NCBI RefSeq assembly: GCF_026151205.1
Contig: NC_087084.1
Location: forward strand, 1 to 62,000
Origin: Bolinopsis microptera
Taxonomy: Eukaryota > Ctenophora > Tentaculata > Lobata > Bolinopsidae
DNA: 62,000 nt
Direction: 5' to 3'
The translations under genes were made by a program, and so were the position numbers. Positions 20,767 through 31,283 of the stretch are shown here, piece by piece. Under the pieces are notes generated by a model. The model was not told the origin of the DNA and ran no database searches. It saw only the letters and a list, made by a program, of their open reading frames with translations. Each line of letters starts with the position of its first letter. The stretch's first letter is position 1.

Positions 20767-23700
20767 CTACTCAGCAAACCTAGTGAGTATCTGCATCTCA
20801 TCGAAAGCTTCAGAGAATTTAGAACTCTCAGACCTACAGAAGATAACAAGATACCAGAATACAGCAGTAGCAGCAGCAGCGAGGATACTCCCCACAAGTA
20901 CCAGTACTACTGCAGGTAACAGCTCTAATACAGCTGCCACTACCACCACACACCACACCACTGTTAAACACAACCACAACACTACCTTCTGCGTGCTATC
21001 TACATGGGTAGCTGCTAAGCTTCTGTGTATACACTCCAGTGCTCCCTCCGCAGTACTTTTAGATAGTTTACACACACGAACTGCACTGGAGGGGGGTTTC
21101 AATACAAATGTACTGGACACTCCCAAGTGGTCAGAGTAAGAGAAAGTCTGGCCGGGTATTTTACCCATCACTACTAAAGAGTCTGTACAGGAGAGCTTAG
21201 TGGAGTTGAAGAAGATGTAGTCAATACGTTTACAGGTTCCATTACTGCAGAGCGTGGCCAGACTGGTGTCTGCTCTCCAGCTACACTCTGCGGGGGTAAT
21301 ACTTTATACACTTTTAAATACATTATACATTTAAATACATTATACATTTAAATACATTATACACATTTAAATACATTACACATTTAAATACATTATACAT
21401 TTAAATACATTATACATTTAAATACATTATACACATTTAAATACATTATACATTTAAATACAGTATACATTTAAATACATTATACACATTTAAATACATT
21501 ATACATTTAAATACATTATACATTTAAATACATTATACATTTAAATACATTATACATTTAAATACATTATACATTTAAATACATTATACATTTAAATACA
21601 TTTAAATACATTATACATTTAAATACATTATACATTTAAATACATTATACATTATACATTTAAATACATTATACATTTAAATACATTATAGTACATTTAA
21701 ATACATTATACATTTAAATACATTATACATTTAAATACATTATACATTTAAATACATTATACATTTAAATACATTATACATTTAAATACATTATACATTA
21801 TGGACATCTTCAACAAGACGTTGTCTCATGTTTTGACTGCCACATGCTCAAATTTTGACTGCCAAACCATGTGATAGTTATTACTCGGCAAATTTTAAAC
21901 CAATAACCACAAAAATTTGTAGTTTGGTCAACAAGGATACTATAATCACTCATTCATCAACATGAAACAGCTAAATTTGTTATTTGTACACTTTATGATA
22001 AGAATATCACAGGGAAACTTGTTTATGGCTGTGTAAAATCGAATTTACATGATTTGAGTGAGTTATCGTGATAGATGTGACCATCAAACCTTTCTGAAGC
22101 ATGTGGGTGTTATATGTACCGCGATTAATGGTTAAATATACGAAATATGGTACGATTATCACACATCACTTAGGGTAGGCTATAATGACAACCAGTGAGG
22201 ACTATTTTGATGTTTTGAATGCTATTCAAGGTGCTTTAGGCTGTAAAATAATGTTGTAATGATTAACATTCAATAAATGACCTGTAAAAGATACAAATAT
22301 CACATTAAATTCAATATTTTTCACGAATCAATGTCAATAATGTGTGAATGTTATTTTTGAAGATCAATTCATCCAATATTATTAAACATAGTCAATAAGT
22401 AATAGGCATTTCATTAAATAAGCACTTTTCAGATACAAATATCACTTGATTAAAAAAAATTTAAAAAAATAAAAAATTATTTAAATTGAAATTGTGATAT
22501 TCGTATCCTATTTTGGTTCCTAGATGTGCTGTGTAAGATGTTCAGGGAGTAATAATGTTTATTGTACATGTATCAAAAAGAATCTCGTTCTATAGACCCA
22601 TATTGATACATTTATCACGAATGTTACACTTGTAAAATTTGGTTCACAAAAAATGTGATATTTGTATCCTTCAAGTGGTTGGAACAATTTTTCATCCTTG
22701 TATCCATACTGAGTTACCATTTTTGTAGGTGTGAATGAAGTTTCATCTTTATTAATGAATTATGTACCCTTCAAACAGCCACCCAGAGAACTGGACCCGA
22801 AAAATAGCTATATTTCGTTGTTTCAAAATACAATGTGATAATTGTAGTACATCTAACGGGAGGTTGATTTTTGTATCATACTTTTCACTAATTCTGTTTG
22901 GAATTGCCTCTGGTACAGTTTGAGTTCAAAGAAACAGAAAAAAGAGGTCAAGGGGATTCAATAATCACATCATAAAACGGACAATTTTGAAACGAAAATG
23001 TGTGATATTTGTATCATAATGAGCCTAAATAACGATTTCCTTTTGTACACTGCTTCCTTAGGAGACAGGCATCATGTTACGAAATTTTCATAAAAATCTG
23101 ATAACATTCGGTCTCTCCAGACCCATTTGTATCATTATCACACCTCAGAAAATGTGATATTTGTATCATTGGACTTTAACGTGGTCTAGCTCTGTCAATT
23201 TATGTGATAGCATGATTTTGATTTCATAGTCATAAAGCTATGAAGATTCTGCAACCAATCAATCGAGTCTATCATAGCCAATAGACTATATAAGATTCTA
23301 AAAATCAATTTAGAAAAAGTCAAAACGTGAGACAACGTCTTGTTGAAGGTGTCCTTATACAAAATTAAATATTCTTATTGCATTGCTGTATAAAGTTTAT
23401 TCTTATTCTCTCTCATTCATTAAGGAATAGATAAAGATCGACGAGCAGGGAACACTACACCACAAGTTCTACAGAAAAAAGCAGAAAAAGAAGATCACAC
23501 TTAGCGCTAACAGCCACCACAATGAGGGAACAAAAGTAGCCACCATCAACTATCAAGAACTTCTACAAAACGGCTGCTCATTGCTCATCAACACCAGAGT
23601 ATAAAGAAGAGTCCATGAAGATAGTAGTAACAGTTACCAAGACCCACGACGTATAAACCAGACAGGACGACTTCACCCTTTTTCACCTACAACACGACAC

Positions 23701-26700
23701 AACCCATCATCATCGCACATACAAGATACCAACCACGTGACATGCACCTTACCAAAGAAGTCACTCAATTTGCCCTCTCACACAACTTACCTGTCAAATT
23801 CATATTCACACCAGGTAAGAAACTCTCAGATATTTTATGTTCATCACGACCAAACGACAAACCACACTGCACCATACCAAACTGTATCATATGTCCACTC
23901 ATCACTGAACAAATCACGACTGCAAACCAAAATGTGTAATATACAAAGTCACGTGTAAATTATGTCAAGAGCTATATATTGGGGAAACAAGTAGAACAGT
24001 ACACGATAGATTTTCTGAGCATCGAAGAGCAGTCAACAGGCCTTTAACCTATCTTACTATATAAAGCGAGACGATATATATGGTTCCGTGCCATTTTACT
24101 GACACCACGGCATCAACTTTAACGGGACTTTCCTCAAATTTATTTAAACCTAGTATCAATAATAAGGAAGAGTGCGAGAAGCTTAAGGGATTTATTTTAC
24201 AACATATCAAGAGACAAATTTAAACAAGCACACAACCCTTATGTTCAGTAGATATTATGTACTTGAACAAAGTGTAAAACGTGTGTACATCACCATTTTC
24301 AATGTAATATATAATACCATTTGATGTAACCTGTATTCAGTGTGTGTAATTTTAATATAGCATTTTAACTAGTGTAGAACCATTTATAATTATATACTAA
24401 CATTTGTACCAATTTTAGCCTGAAGATGGCGTTGACGCCGAATATTTGCCTACATTCCTAACCTCCTGTTTCATTTGTCCTTGTCTCTTCCAACCGGATA
24501 TTATCCAACTATCAGTATTTAAATCATGAGACTAATAAACAGCGAACTACTCCATCATTTGATTAAGGAATAGGTTTAATTGCTGGATCCCTACCTGGTG
24601 TATCGTTAGTGTAACCGGGATCATTTATCTTATCTGGATGTAGTTCTCTGTAACTGCAATATGAGATAACCTGTTAGTAACCAGTTAGTAACCAGTTAGT
24701 AACCATATACATATATATAATAACCAGTTAGTAACAGTTAGTAACCAGTTAGTAACCAGTTAGTAACTGGTTAGTAACCATATACATATATATAATAACC
24801 AGTTAGTAACAGTTAGTAACCAGTTAGTAACAGTTAGTAACCAGTTAGTAACTGGTTAGTGAACAGATAGTAACCAGAAAGTAACCATATTGTAACCAGT
24901 TAGTAACTGGTTAGTGAACAGATAGTAACCAGAAAGTAACCATATAGTGACCAGTAAGTGACCAGTTAGTAACTGGTTAGTGACCAGTTAGTAACTGGTT
25001 AGTGACCAGTTAGTAACTGGTTAGTGACCAGTTAGTAACTGGTTAGTGACCAGTTAGTAACTGGTTAGTGACCAGATAGTAACTGGCTAGTGACCAGATA
25101 GTAATGATTCTCAAAAGTGTTGTTTGATGTTTCGCTACCTGTCAGTTAACCCCGACGCCTCAACAAACACCTCTGTTGCAACCTCGTCCTCCTTACAGTT
25201 GTAGTCCCCTACCGCTATTATAGCGTCAGAGTCGCAACTTCTTGCTATGTACTTAGCCATGCAATACATCTGACTCACCCTTAAGAGATAACGTTAGTTA
25301 GTTAGTTATAGTAGTAGTATAGTAGTAATTATAGTATACAGATATACAGATACATATGTATATAATATACATATTATACAGATACATTTTATTAAATCAG
25401 AACTTACTTGAGACTCAGGAAATTGAGCGAGCAAGTTTTTAAGGTAAGATCACATATGACATATTATTTCAAACCTGTGTCCAGTGTACATATCATAGCC
25501 AGTATGTGTGTAGTTAGCGTGGATGTGAGTTATGTAGAAGTCAACTGTAGCTAATGGGTGGTCAATTCTACACAAACCAACTCCTTTACCTGAAGTTTAT
25601 ATTGTAAGGGGTGTAAAGTAAACATTGTACACTCACTGTACACTCACTGTATACTCATTGTACACTCACTGTATACTCATTGTATACTCGTTGTATACTC
25701 ATTGTACATTCATTGTACACTCATTGTATACTCGTTGTAAAGTGTACACTAACAGAAACCCGTCTAACCCTAGGTCTATTTTTTTATTTTTTCATACTGG
25801 TCAAAAGGCCAAAAAGGTGCTAGAATAAATACACAGTAAAACCTGCCTGATGTAACGTGCCTCTGTCTACACTTTAGTTTGACTAGCAGGAACCCGTATA
25901 ACTCTAAGTGGTGTCAAGACTCAAGAGACTAAAATAATTATTATCTATTTAATTCGCGTTTTTGACACCACCTGGGGGTCCAAATTTTGGGCACTAAAAT
26001 TCTTATTCCTTGGCAAATTTGTTATTTTTTCATGCTGATTTGAAGGCCATTAAAGCATTTGAACCAGTCAAAAAAGTTTAAGTTGTATATCTTTTACGGT
26101 TTTTTAATTTACTTGGAAGTGAGGAGGAATTAGCGACAGAATAATGGCGTAATTTCATCAAAGGTTTACTGCCCTGTTGCTTAGCAACAACAAGAGATTG
26201 CACAAGCAACCACAAATTAGCAACTCGTGTTGTCAAGCTTTATGATACTAGCTCACATTAACGCTGTCATCATTGTCAAATAAAATCTATACTGTTTGCA
26301 GAGCTAGATGATGAAGAGAAATTAAAACAAAACTGATTTTTAAAATTTCCGCGACCAAAGCTTTCGACTAGCAGGTTCTTAGTGCATTATAAATGTCATC
26401 ACTGAGTCAGTGTATATTAGTTACAAACTGTCTCACCTGCCCACCAGTCCCCATGTGCTACACGCTGTGGGTACCCATTTAGAGCAAACGGGTGGAATGC
26501 TATCTCAACTATAGGGTACCTGACGCAAGGGTAGTTTTAGTAAAATTGTTACCAGAAAACAACTGAAACTGTGGTATTAAAGGGTGATCATATAATACAC
26601 TTGTCATAATAAATACATCAACTGTTACTGTTACCTGGAGAGGACAAGCAAACCAGGACTACCCAAAGATCCGCTTCTGAACCAGTGACTATGACCAAAT

Positions 26701-27079
26701 ATTGACTGAAATCATTAGTCAAAGTAAAAATTCAAATAATGAAATTGTTTTTACATTTGGAAGGTGTTACTTCAACAGTGTAATCTATTAAAAATCACAG
26801 GTCACAGAAAAACAAAACAGCTATGTGGCAGCCAAAAGCAGAAAACACTACCTAGGAAAATATGTGTAATGTGTATGAAGGTGAGTTTAAAGTTGTTACC
26901 TTGACACCATCCTGTATAAGTTTAGCATGCCAGGAGGTAAAAACCTCTTGTAACCCCACAATCTGATAATCTGACACCATAAGGTGTTCTATCAGGTGTT
27001 CTGAGCGCTGTTTAATCTTCTTGCTGGCAAACGGGACCCCCCACATGTTCAGAGACAGTACTTTAATTGTTGTCCCCAT
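20767..27079 (-). CDS. SMPD2: neutral sphingomyelinase, SMPD2 family, 7 exons
   Basis: Mg2+-dependent phosphodiesterase family that cleaves sphingomyelin to ceramide and phosphocholine on intracellular membranes. Exons on the minus strand: 27079-26900, 26705-26635, 26519-26437, 25589-25475, 25279-25139, 24653-24595 and 21287-20767. All junctions are GT/AG and every phase closes, giving 1,170 bp and 389 residues; human SMPD2 is slightly longer (about 423). Visible exonuclease-endonuclease-phosphatase motifs are LNMWGVP (Asn11), GLQEVF (Glu45), LNGYP and GDWWAGKGVGL (98-117), THIHAN (His133/135), VGDYN (Asp175, Asn177), KRIDYIFF (236-243) and SDHLGVSS (Asp269, His270). Two hydrophobic segments at about 318-338 and 341-366 match the C-terminal membrane hairpin of SMPD2. 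All expected catalytic positions are present, so it looks functional. Introns 3-6 carry repeats, listed separately. Confidence 0.93.
21302..21798. repeat. ACATTTAAATACATTAT minisatellite in sphingomyelinase intron 6
   Basis: About 30 units of 16-19 bp built on TACATTTAAATACATTA, beginning just beyond the acceptor of the last sphingomyelinase exon and ending at the border of the 1.55-kb inverted-repeat element. ATTTAAAT is palindromic. Confidence 0.95.
21802..23355. mobile_element. 1.55-kb inverted-repeat element with repeated GTGATATTTGTATC motifs
   Basis: The terminal inverted repeats of 37 bp (GGACATCTTCAACAAGACGT and the following TGTCTCATGTTTTGACT) differ at two positions between ends. 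TTAT flanks both ends, which could be a 4-bp target duplication or TA plus chance. No transposase frame is present. A 14-bp motif, GTGATATTTGTATC or a close variant, recurs through the interior: reversed at about 22290, 22432 and 22605; forward at about 22493, 22655, 22835, 23002 and 23154, with weaker copies elsewhere. It sits in intron 6 of the sphingomyelinase gene, next to a Penelope-like remnant. Confidence 0.8.
23428..24235 (+). pseudogene. Penelope-like element fragment (RT tail, linker, GIY-YIG)
   Basis: Reading across frameshifts, the order is: an end-of-RT segment (LHHKFYRKKQKKKITL, NSHHNEGTK, near 23450-23540); the linker KLSDILCSSRPNDKPHC with the cysteine pattern CTIPNCIIC (about 23820-23905); and a GIY-YIG nuclease start (CKLCQELYIGETSRTVHDRF, SEHRRAVN, about 23955-24035). 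Order and motifs are typical of Penelope-like elements. Stops and frameshifts show it is dead. It lies antisense to the host gene inside intron 6. The 24050-24110 stretch may be a later small insertion. Confidence 0.8.
24670..25108. repeat. AGTTAGTAACC / TTAGTAACTGG array in sphingomyelinase intron 5
   Basis: Irregular array of AGTTAGTAACC, CAGTTAGTAACTGGTTAGTG and CAGATAGTAACC words with two inserted CATATACATATATATAATAA blocks. CCAGTTAGTAACTGG is nearly self-complementary. The array fills almost all of the intron between exons 5 and 6. Confidence 0.93.
25623..25745. repeat. TGTACACTCA / TGTATACTCA array in intron 4
   Basis: About eleven 10- to 12-bp words alternating TGTACACTCAC, TGTATACTCAT and TGTATACTCGT, just upstream of sphingomyelinase exon 4. 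Confidence 0.9.
26070..26385 (-). mobile_element. dispersed element copy in sphingomyelinase intron 3
   Basis: Shares GGAAGTGAGG, AATGGCGTAATTTCATCA, TAGCAACA(A/G)CAAGAGATT and CAAAGCTTTCGA(A/C), in the same order, with the reverse complement of 47228-47648. The resemblance is patchy, indicating an old copy. A shorter related piece (GTCATGACTAGCTCACG) lies near 37175-37225. Non-coding. Confidence 0.6.
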
Positions 27080-27269
27080 TGTTACTCCTAATGCAGGGTG
27101 TTTTTATTTACCTCGGAAACCCGTAGTACTATGTTTTAAGTTGAGCCAAACCACAACAAATTCTACGCTTTTCTGTGACTACAGTTGTTATCTTTGTGGG
27201 AGGGGTACCAATCTACCCCTATTCTTGCAGCAGTTATTTTCTTTTTTATTAAAAAACAGTATACACATA

Positions 27270-27375
27270 ATGTCACAATGACTCTATATAAAAATAACCC
27301 TTCAAAAACTCAATATTTTCCCTATCTCAAATATTGGTATAAACATTTGAAAATCACCCTTGGGCCTTTGCCTTG
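27270..27375. repeat. dispersed repeat fragment, also at 30545-30725
   Basis: The segment with AATGACTCTATATAAAAATA and TCAATATTTTCCCTATCTCA reappears in reverse orientation near 30665-30725 (AATGACCCTATATAAAAACA on the minus strand), and TTGAGATAGGGA recurs near 30564. Translations look alike only because the DNA is repeated. Confidence 0.6.
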
Positions 27376-27483
27376 TGGCTCCAAGTTCAAATCTAGACTA
27401 TCTATATTGACAAAGTTCTTTCTCGCATATCTGTCTCCCCAGATTGATATAATAGCCAATCATGAATTATGTTTAATTTAAAA

Positions 27484-27612
27484 TGTGGCACGTGCAATTT
27501 TGCAGCAAAGGATCTGTTGTATATTTATATTAATGCAATATATTGTTAGCTTATGTTCTTGATTAAACGATCGTTTTAGTGCTCCCTAAGAACCCTACAC
27601 AGAACACAACAA
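27484..27612 (+). mobile_element. probable short LTR of a Ty3/gypsy-type element
   Basis: Begins TGTGGCACGTG, ends ACACAGAACACAACA, and is followed at once by AATGGCGACGAG, a start typical of gag-proximal leaders in animal Ty3/gypsy elements. A partner LTR was not found downstream, so the LTR call rests on the TG...CA ends and the gag that follows. Confidence 0.45.
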
Positions 27613-27613
27613 A

Positions 27614-28235
27614 TGGCGACGAGAAATGTTAACCCCTTCAAAGAAGTACTTACGAAGTCGAGCAACATCCGTGAATGGTTTGAACGATATGAATTTTATC
27701 TCAATGTTAACGACTTGACCAGAAGACGCAGAGAATGCTGATCAGGTAACCGCGGCTAACAAGAAGAACATCAAAGTCTTCATCAACTCAGTCGACGGTG
27801 AAATCTACTCACTTATTAAATCACTGGTGAACCCTGACAATGTAACTGAAAAAACGTATGCTGAGAGAAACTGTTGGTAGACCACCTTTCCCCCAAACCA
27901 ACCCAGTATACTCAGCGTTTTAAGTTTTACAGGACAATGCAGAATATTAATGAGCCAGCCAGTGAGTTTTTAGCCAGATTGAGAGTAATAGCCAACGACT
28001 GTAATTTCAGGAACTTTGACAGCGCTCTATTAGATCAGTATTTGGTAGGTTTGAGAGACCCTAAAATCCAGTCAAGACTGCTGTCAGAAAAGGAGTCGAA
28101 CCTTGCAACTGCTGTTGAGGTGTTGAGTTTTTAGAAGGCTAACCAAGAAGCTCAAATTATGCATGGGGAGAACTTGAACTATGTCAGAAAAGGGAAACAG
28201 AGGAGAGAGAGACAGTACTCATGTCAAGGACATAT
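27614..28235 (+). pseudogene. Ty3/gypsy-type gag remnant
   Basis: Starts MATRNVNPFKEVLTK at 27614, then NIREWFERYEFYLNVND, then after a frameshift VTAANKKNIKVFINSV. After a second frameshift come FYRTMQNINEPASEFLARLR and LVGLRDPKIQSRLL, the conserved core of retrotransposon gag capsid regions. A stop follows VEVLSF, then readable sequence resumes and ends near a vestigial knuckle (YSCQGHI). At least two frameshifts and two stops make it inactive. No pol follows. Confidence 0.8.
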
Positions 28236-28722
28236 TGTGATTGATTGATCTAATGATATATTTGATAATATTGTGATTGAGTAATCTAATGATATCATTG
28301 ATAATACATTCTAACAATTAACTTATACAGGATGTTATCTGTATCTGGAATCAGTGTGTATCATTTGTAAAAGACCATTGTAACCAACTGACACTCAGAT
28401 AAAACTATACTCCTAACCCTAAGAGCATGGAAGAGCCTCCCCTACAAAATTGCTTGCCGATGGTTTAGAGAGTACATTTTGGTATACTTAGTTATTCAAG
28501 CCTATACAATAAAATACGATGAAAATATTATTTATCCAGTAATAAATTTGAATGGCGCGCGCTATATCCCTTCCCAAAGCACATATCCAATTTAATACGT
28601 ATTTGATTGACGATGTCAATAAAATACGCGAAGCAAAAATGATAATTTGCGAGGCGCATCGATGCAGCGTTGTTTTTCAAAATACGTATGAATTAGTTCA
28701 ATAACTTAATTGATTTTTTACT
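28236..28722. other. gene-free spacer after the gag remnant
   Basis: Contains two near-identical ATTGTGATTGA.TAATCTAATGATAT words (28237-28310) and AT-rich DNA with GGCGCGCGC. No pol-like frame seen. Confidence 0.4.
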
Positions 28723-29575
28723 TTACCTGGGGACCCAGGCTATTTTATTTATGTTCATAATCATATCAGGGCACGTGTTAATGAAAAATGTACGTGTCCT
28801 TCCACAATCCCTTCTGTTGGGTCACACGTTATTGGGAACTGAGATCGCTATCGTGTAACTAGAAGCAGTATATGCAAAGTAACTTAGGTGATAGGTGATA
28901 GGCAATATGAAATTACACATCTTACTTTAACTTTATCCCGTCACCCATGGACTTATCAATTAACGGCTGGTGGTGGTGTCATCGTTTGTCGTACTCAAAA
29001 CGTTTCGCGGTTGCGAATGCCGGCCCATCGAGGAAAATCTTTTTACTTTGTATTTTAACCATTATAAAGTATGATTAGTCGGATATAATACTGAATTCAA
29101 ACAGTCCCCGAAACGAAAAAGCAAACATTTGATTTTTGTTTCGGCGACTGAATCGTTAATGGGCCGGCAAATATTTGTTGTCGAGTAGAGTTGAATACTC
29201 ATATTAACATGATTATTGATTTGATTTAGGAATTGTATATAAATAACTTTGACCAAGTTTAATTGTTAATGAGAATGCACCCCAGCACTGGGCGCGCGGC
29301 GGCTTTGATGTTAGCGGCTACAAGCTTGAAGCTAGGCAGCTGCAGAAAAAATGCCGCGCGCGTTCAGCGTACGGCTTTTCGTTTTTGATTTTACAAATGA
29401 CAAAGCAACTTTTAATGATTCATGATTATTAATGGAATTATCGGATATTTATAATTCAATATGTATTGATTCTTCTGTGGAAAATAAAAATTGTATTTTA
29501 CTTAAAATTGTATTTTACTTATGAGAATAGAGATTAGGCGGAATGACAGGCTGAGTGCCGGCCGCCGCCCAGTAA
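28723..29575 (-). mobile_element. about 850-bp MITE, long copy of the 697-774 family
   Basis: One end is TTACCTGGGGACCCAGGCTA, containing a near-perfect palindrome. The other is AGAGATTAGGCGGAATGACA, running to a GGCCGCCGCCCAGTAA terminus. Both match, in reverse orientation, the ends of the 78-bp copy at 697-774. The interior has GC-rich patches and AT-rich stretches without a convincing ORF. Boundaries are approximate and no target duplication was identified. Confidence 0.6.
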
Positions 29576-29699
29576 TTTTAAACTAAGTTGATTGACCAAA
29601 ATTGAACTGGGAATCGAGGTACGTCGCCAAAATGTTTGTACGTTTGTGTTCGCGTTATTGTATTTTTAACGAAGAAATAAGGAAATTATAATGTTTTTG

Positions 29700-29842
29700 T
29701 TCACCAGCTAACCATGTGCTTTCGCTTAACAATTAATTGCATCAACATTGCTCTATCCAGAGCCTTTGCGCTTGCAGTAGTGCGCCTCCGCTTTGTGAAA
29801 CAAGCGCGCCCGCAGCGGCGCGAAAGCACATGGTTAGGTGAA
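29700..29842. mobile_element. 143-bp inverted-repeat MITE
   Basis: The ends TTCACCAGCTAACCATGTGC and (reversed) TTCACCTAACCATGTGCTTT pair, both continuing to TTTCGC, about 23 bp of inverted repeat. The interior is GC-rich (CGCCCGCAGCGGCGCG). Confidence 0.7.
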
Positions 29843-30324
29843 GCATCAACACGGAATTTGACTTTTTCCTAGCTCTAGGTTGCAGTTTGCTCTAACCAGT
29901 GCAGAGCCCTTTTGCTTGCAGTAGCGCGCGACCTATTCTACTTGTGAAACAAGTGACCAAAACGGTTTTTTGCCCATATGCCATAATTCTTCAGGGAAGC
30001 ATTTTACCGGCCCTATGTCATGGGGGTGATTCGGAATCAGCGTTCAAAAATACACCGATCACGATTTTGATCAATTTCATACCCCAAAAGGCCTTTTCTC
30101 AAGAATTTTCTTGAACATTGAAATTTGGATGAGCGATTTAGTAAGAGCGGCAGTTAGCAGCAGTCAGCAGCAGTTAGCAGCAGTTTCTTTGCACTTTAGT
30201 CTCCCTGTGCCAGGCAAGTTATTGGCGAAAAACTGTCTCGATCACGTGAAATGACCGTATATGGAAGTTGGTATAGTTTCTCGTTAGGGTCAGGGTTTCA
30301 GTTGTATCACGCGGTGACCCCCAC

Positions 30325-30412
30325 GGTCGCTTTACTATAGTAGCTTCACTATAGTAGCGTCTTCGACGCTACAGGGGGAGCCGCGCACTTCGTGCGCGGC
30401 GGGTCATACAAC
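30325..30412. repeat. pair of short GC-rich hairpins with TTC loops
   Basis: GTAGCGTC-TTC-GACGCTAC and GCCGCGCAC-TTC-GTGCGCGGC are perfect 8- and 9-bp stems closed by the same TTC triplet, separated by AGGGGGA. They stand out in AT-rich surroundings. Confidence 0.85.
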
Positions 30413-30737
30413 GTATGACAAGGTTTCAGCTTATGCTTTTGTTAAAAATTGGGTTAGGGCTAGGATTGTCACGTGACAGTCGAGTGTAAAGTGATTAATC
30501 ATCATCCCCATAACAGGGCCTAAAGCGTTAAGATTAAAATTCCATTATTAAAATCCCAATAATTGAGATAGGGATTTTAGGTTTACAACCTACCAGGACG
30601 CGCGCCGATTTGGACTCGTCGACGTCAATAATTGGAACAAATAATTTACGATTATCACCCGTTAAGATAGTGGATAGGGAATATATTGATTTTTTGAAGG
30701 TTTGTTTTTATATAGGGTCATTGACCATTGTTGATGA

Positions 30738-30825
30738 TCTGGCCCGGCACGCGCTACTTCGTAGCACTTGCCGTCGGGCCACGTTTCGAGAAGAAAGCGG
30801 CGCGCGCTACTTCGAAGAAATTTGT
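30738..30825. repeat. second cluster of TTC-loop hairpins inside a larger stem
   Basis: GCTAC-TTC-GTAGC lies inside an outer stem GGCCCG...CGGGCC, and GCGCTACTTCGAAG follows 40 bp later. The layout resembles the 30325-30412 cluster, with the CTTCG core conserved. Confidence 0.75.
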
Positions 30826-30860
30826 CATAATATTTGAATAATCTTATATATAACAAAATT

Positions 30861-31283
30861 AATATGGGGTGATTTAAAGTCAGCGCTCGATCAAATACAT
30901 CGATTTAAGTTGATTTTAACTGTCGGGGCCCTTTTAATAAAAATCACAAAGATCGAGTGTAAAGTGTAAAGCACGCTTGATAGATTACATTTAATCTAAA
31001 ATTACATTGAGAGTAAAATTATTAATCATATTATGCGTCCAGTTCTACTTATTACATATAAGGCCTTAAATTTAATAATATAAAAGGAGCCTTCTAGGTG
31101 CATCTTTCAGTAGAGATATAAAAAGAACATTGTATGATATAAACCTACAAAGTGAACTGAACAGTTTTGTGAGTTATGAATTATTGAATCATGGTTGCCC
31201 AATGTCCATTGTCCACAATTCAAGTGGCTAGAAATGAGATGGTTTACAAAAGGTTAGTATATATCACAACAAAATAATCCTTG
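30861..31283. other. spacer downstream of the HEPN-NACHT gene
   Basis: AT-rich DNA that should include the 3' UTR of the gene ending at 31284. No perfect AATAAA was found on the minus strand close to the stop. Confidence 0.4.

Noticed and set aside
27375-27400. B-box-like AGTTCAAATC suggesting a tRNA or SINE promoter
   Set aside because: No matching A box or cloverleaf could be drawn around it.
27185-27481. Reading frame with MTLYKNNPSKTQYF shared with 30662-30856
   Set aside because: The resemblance is at DNA level over a dispersed repeat in which the frames do not otherwise agree; no evidence of coding.
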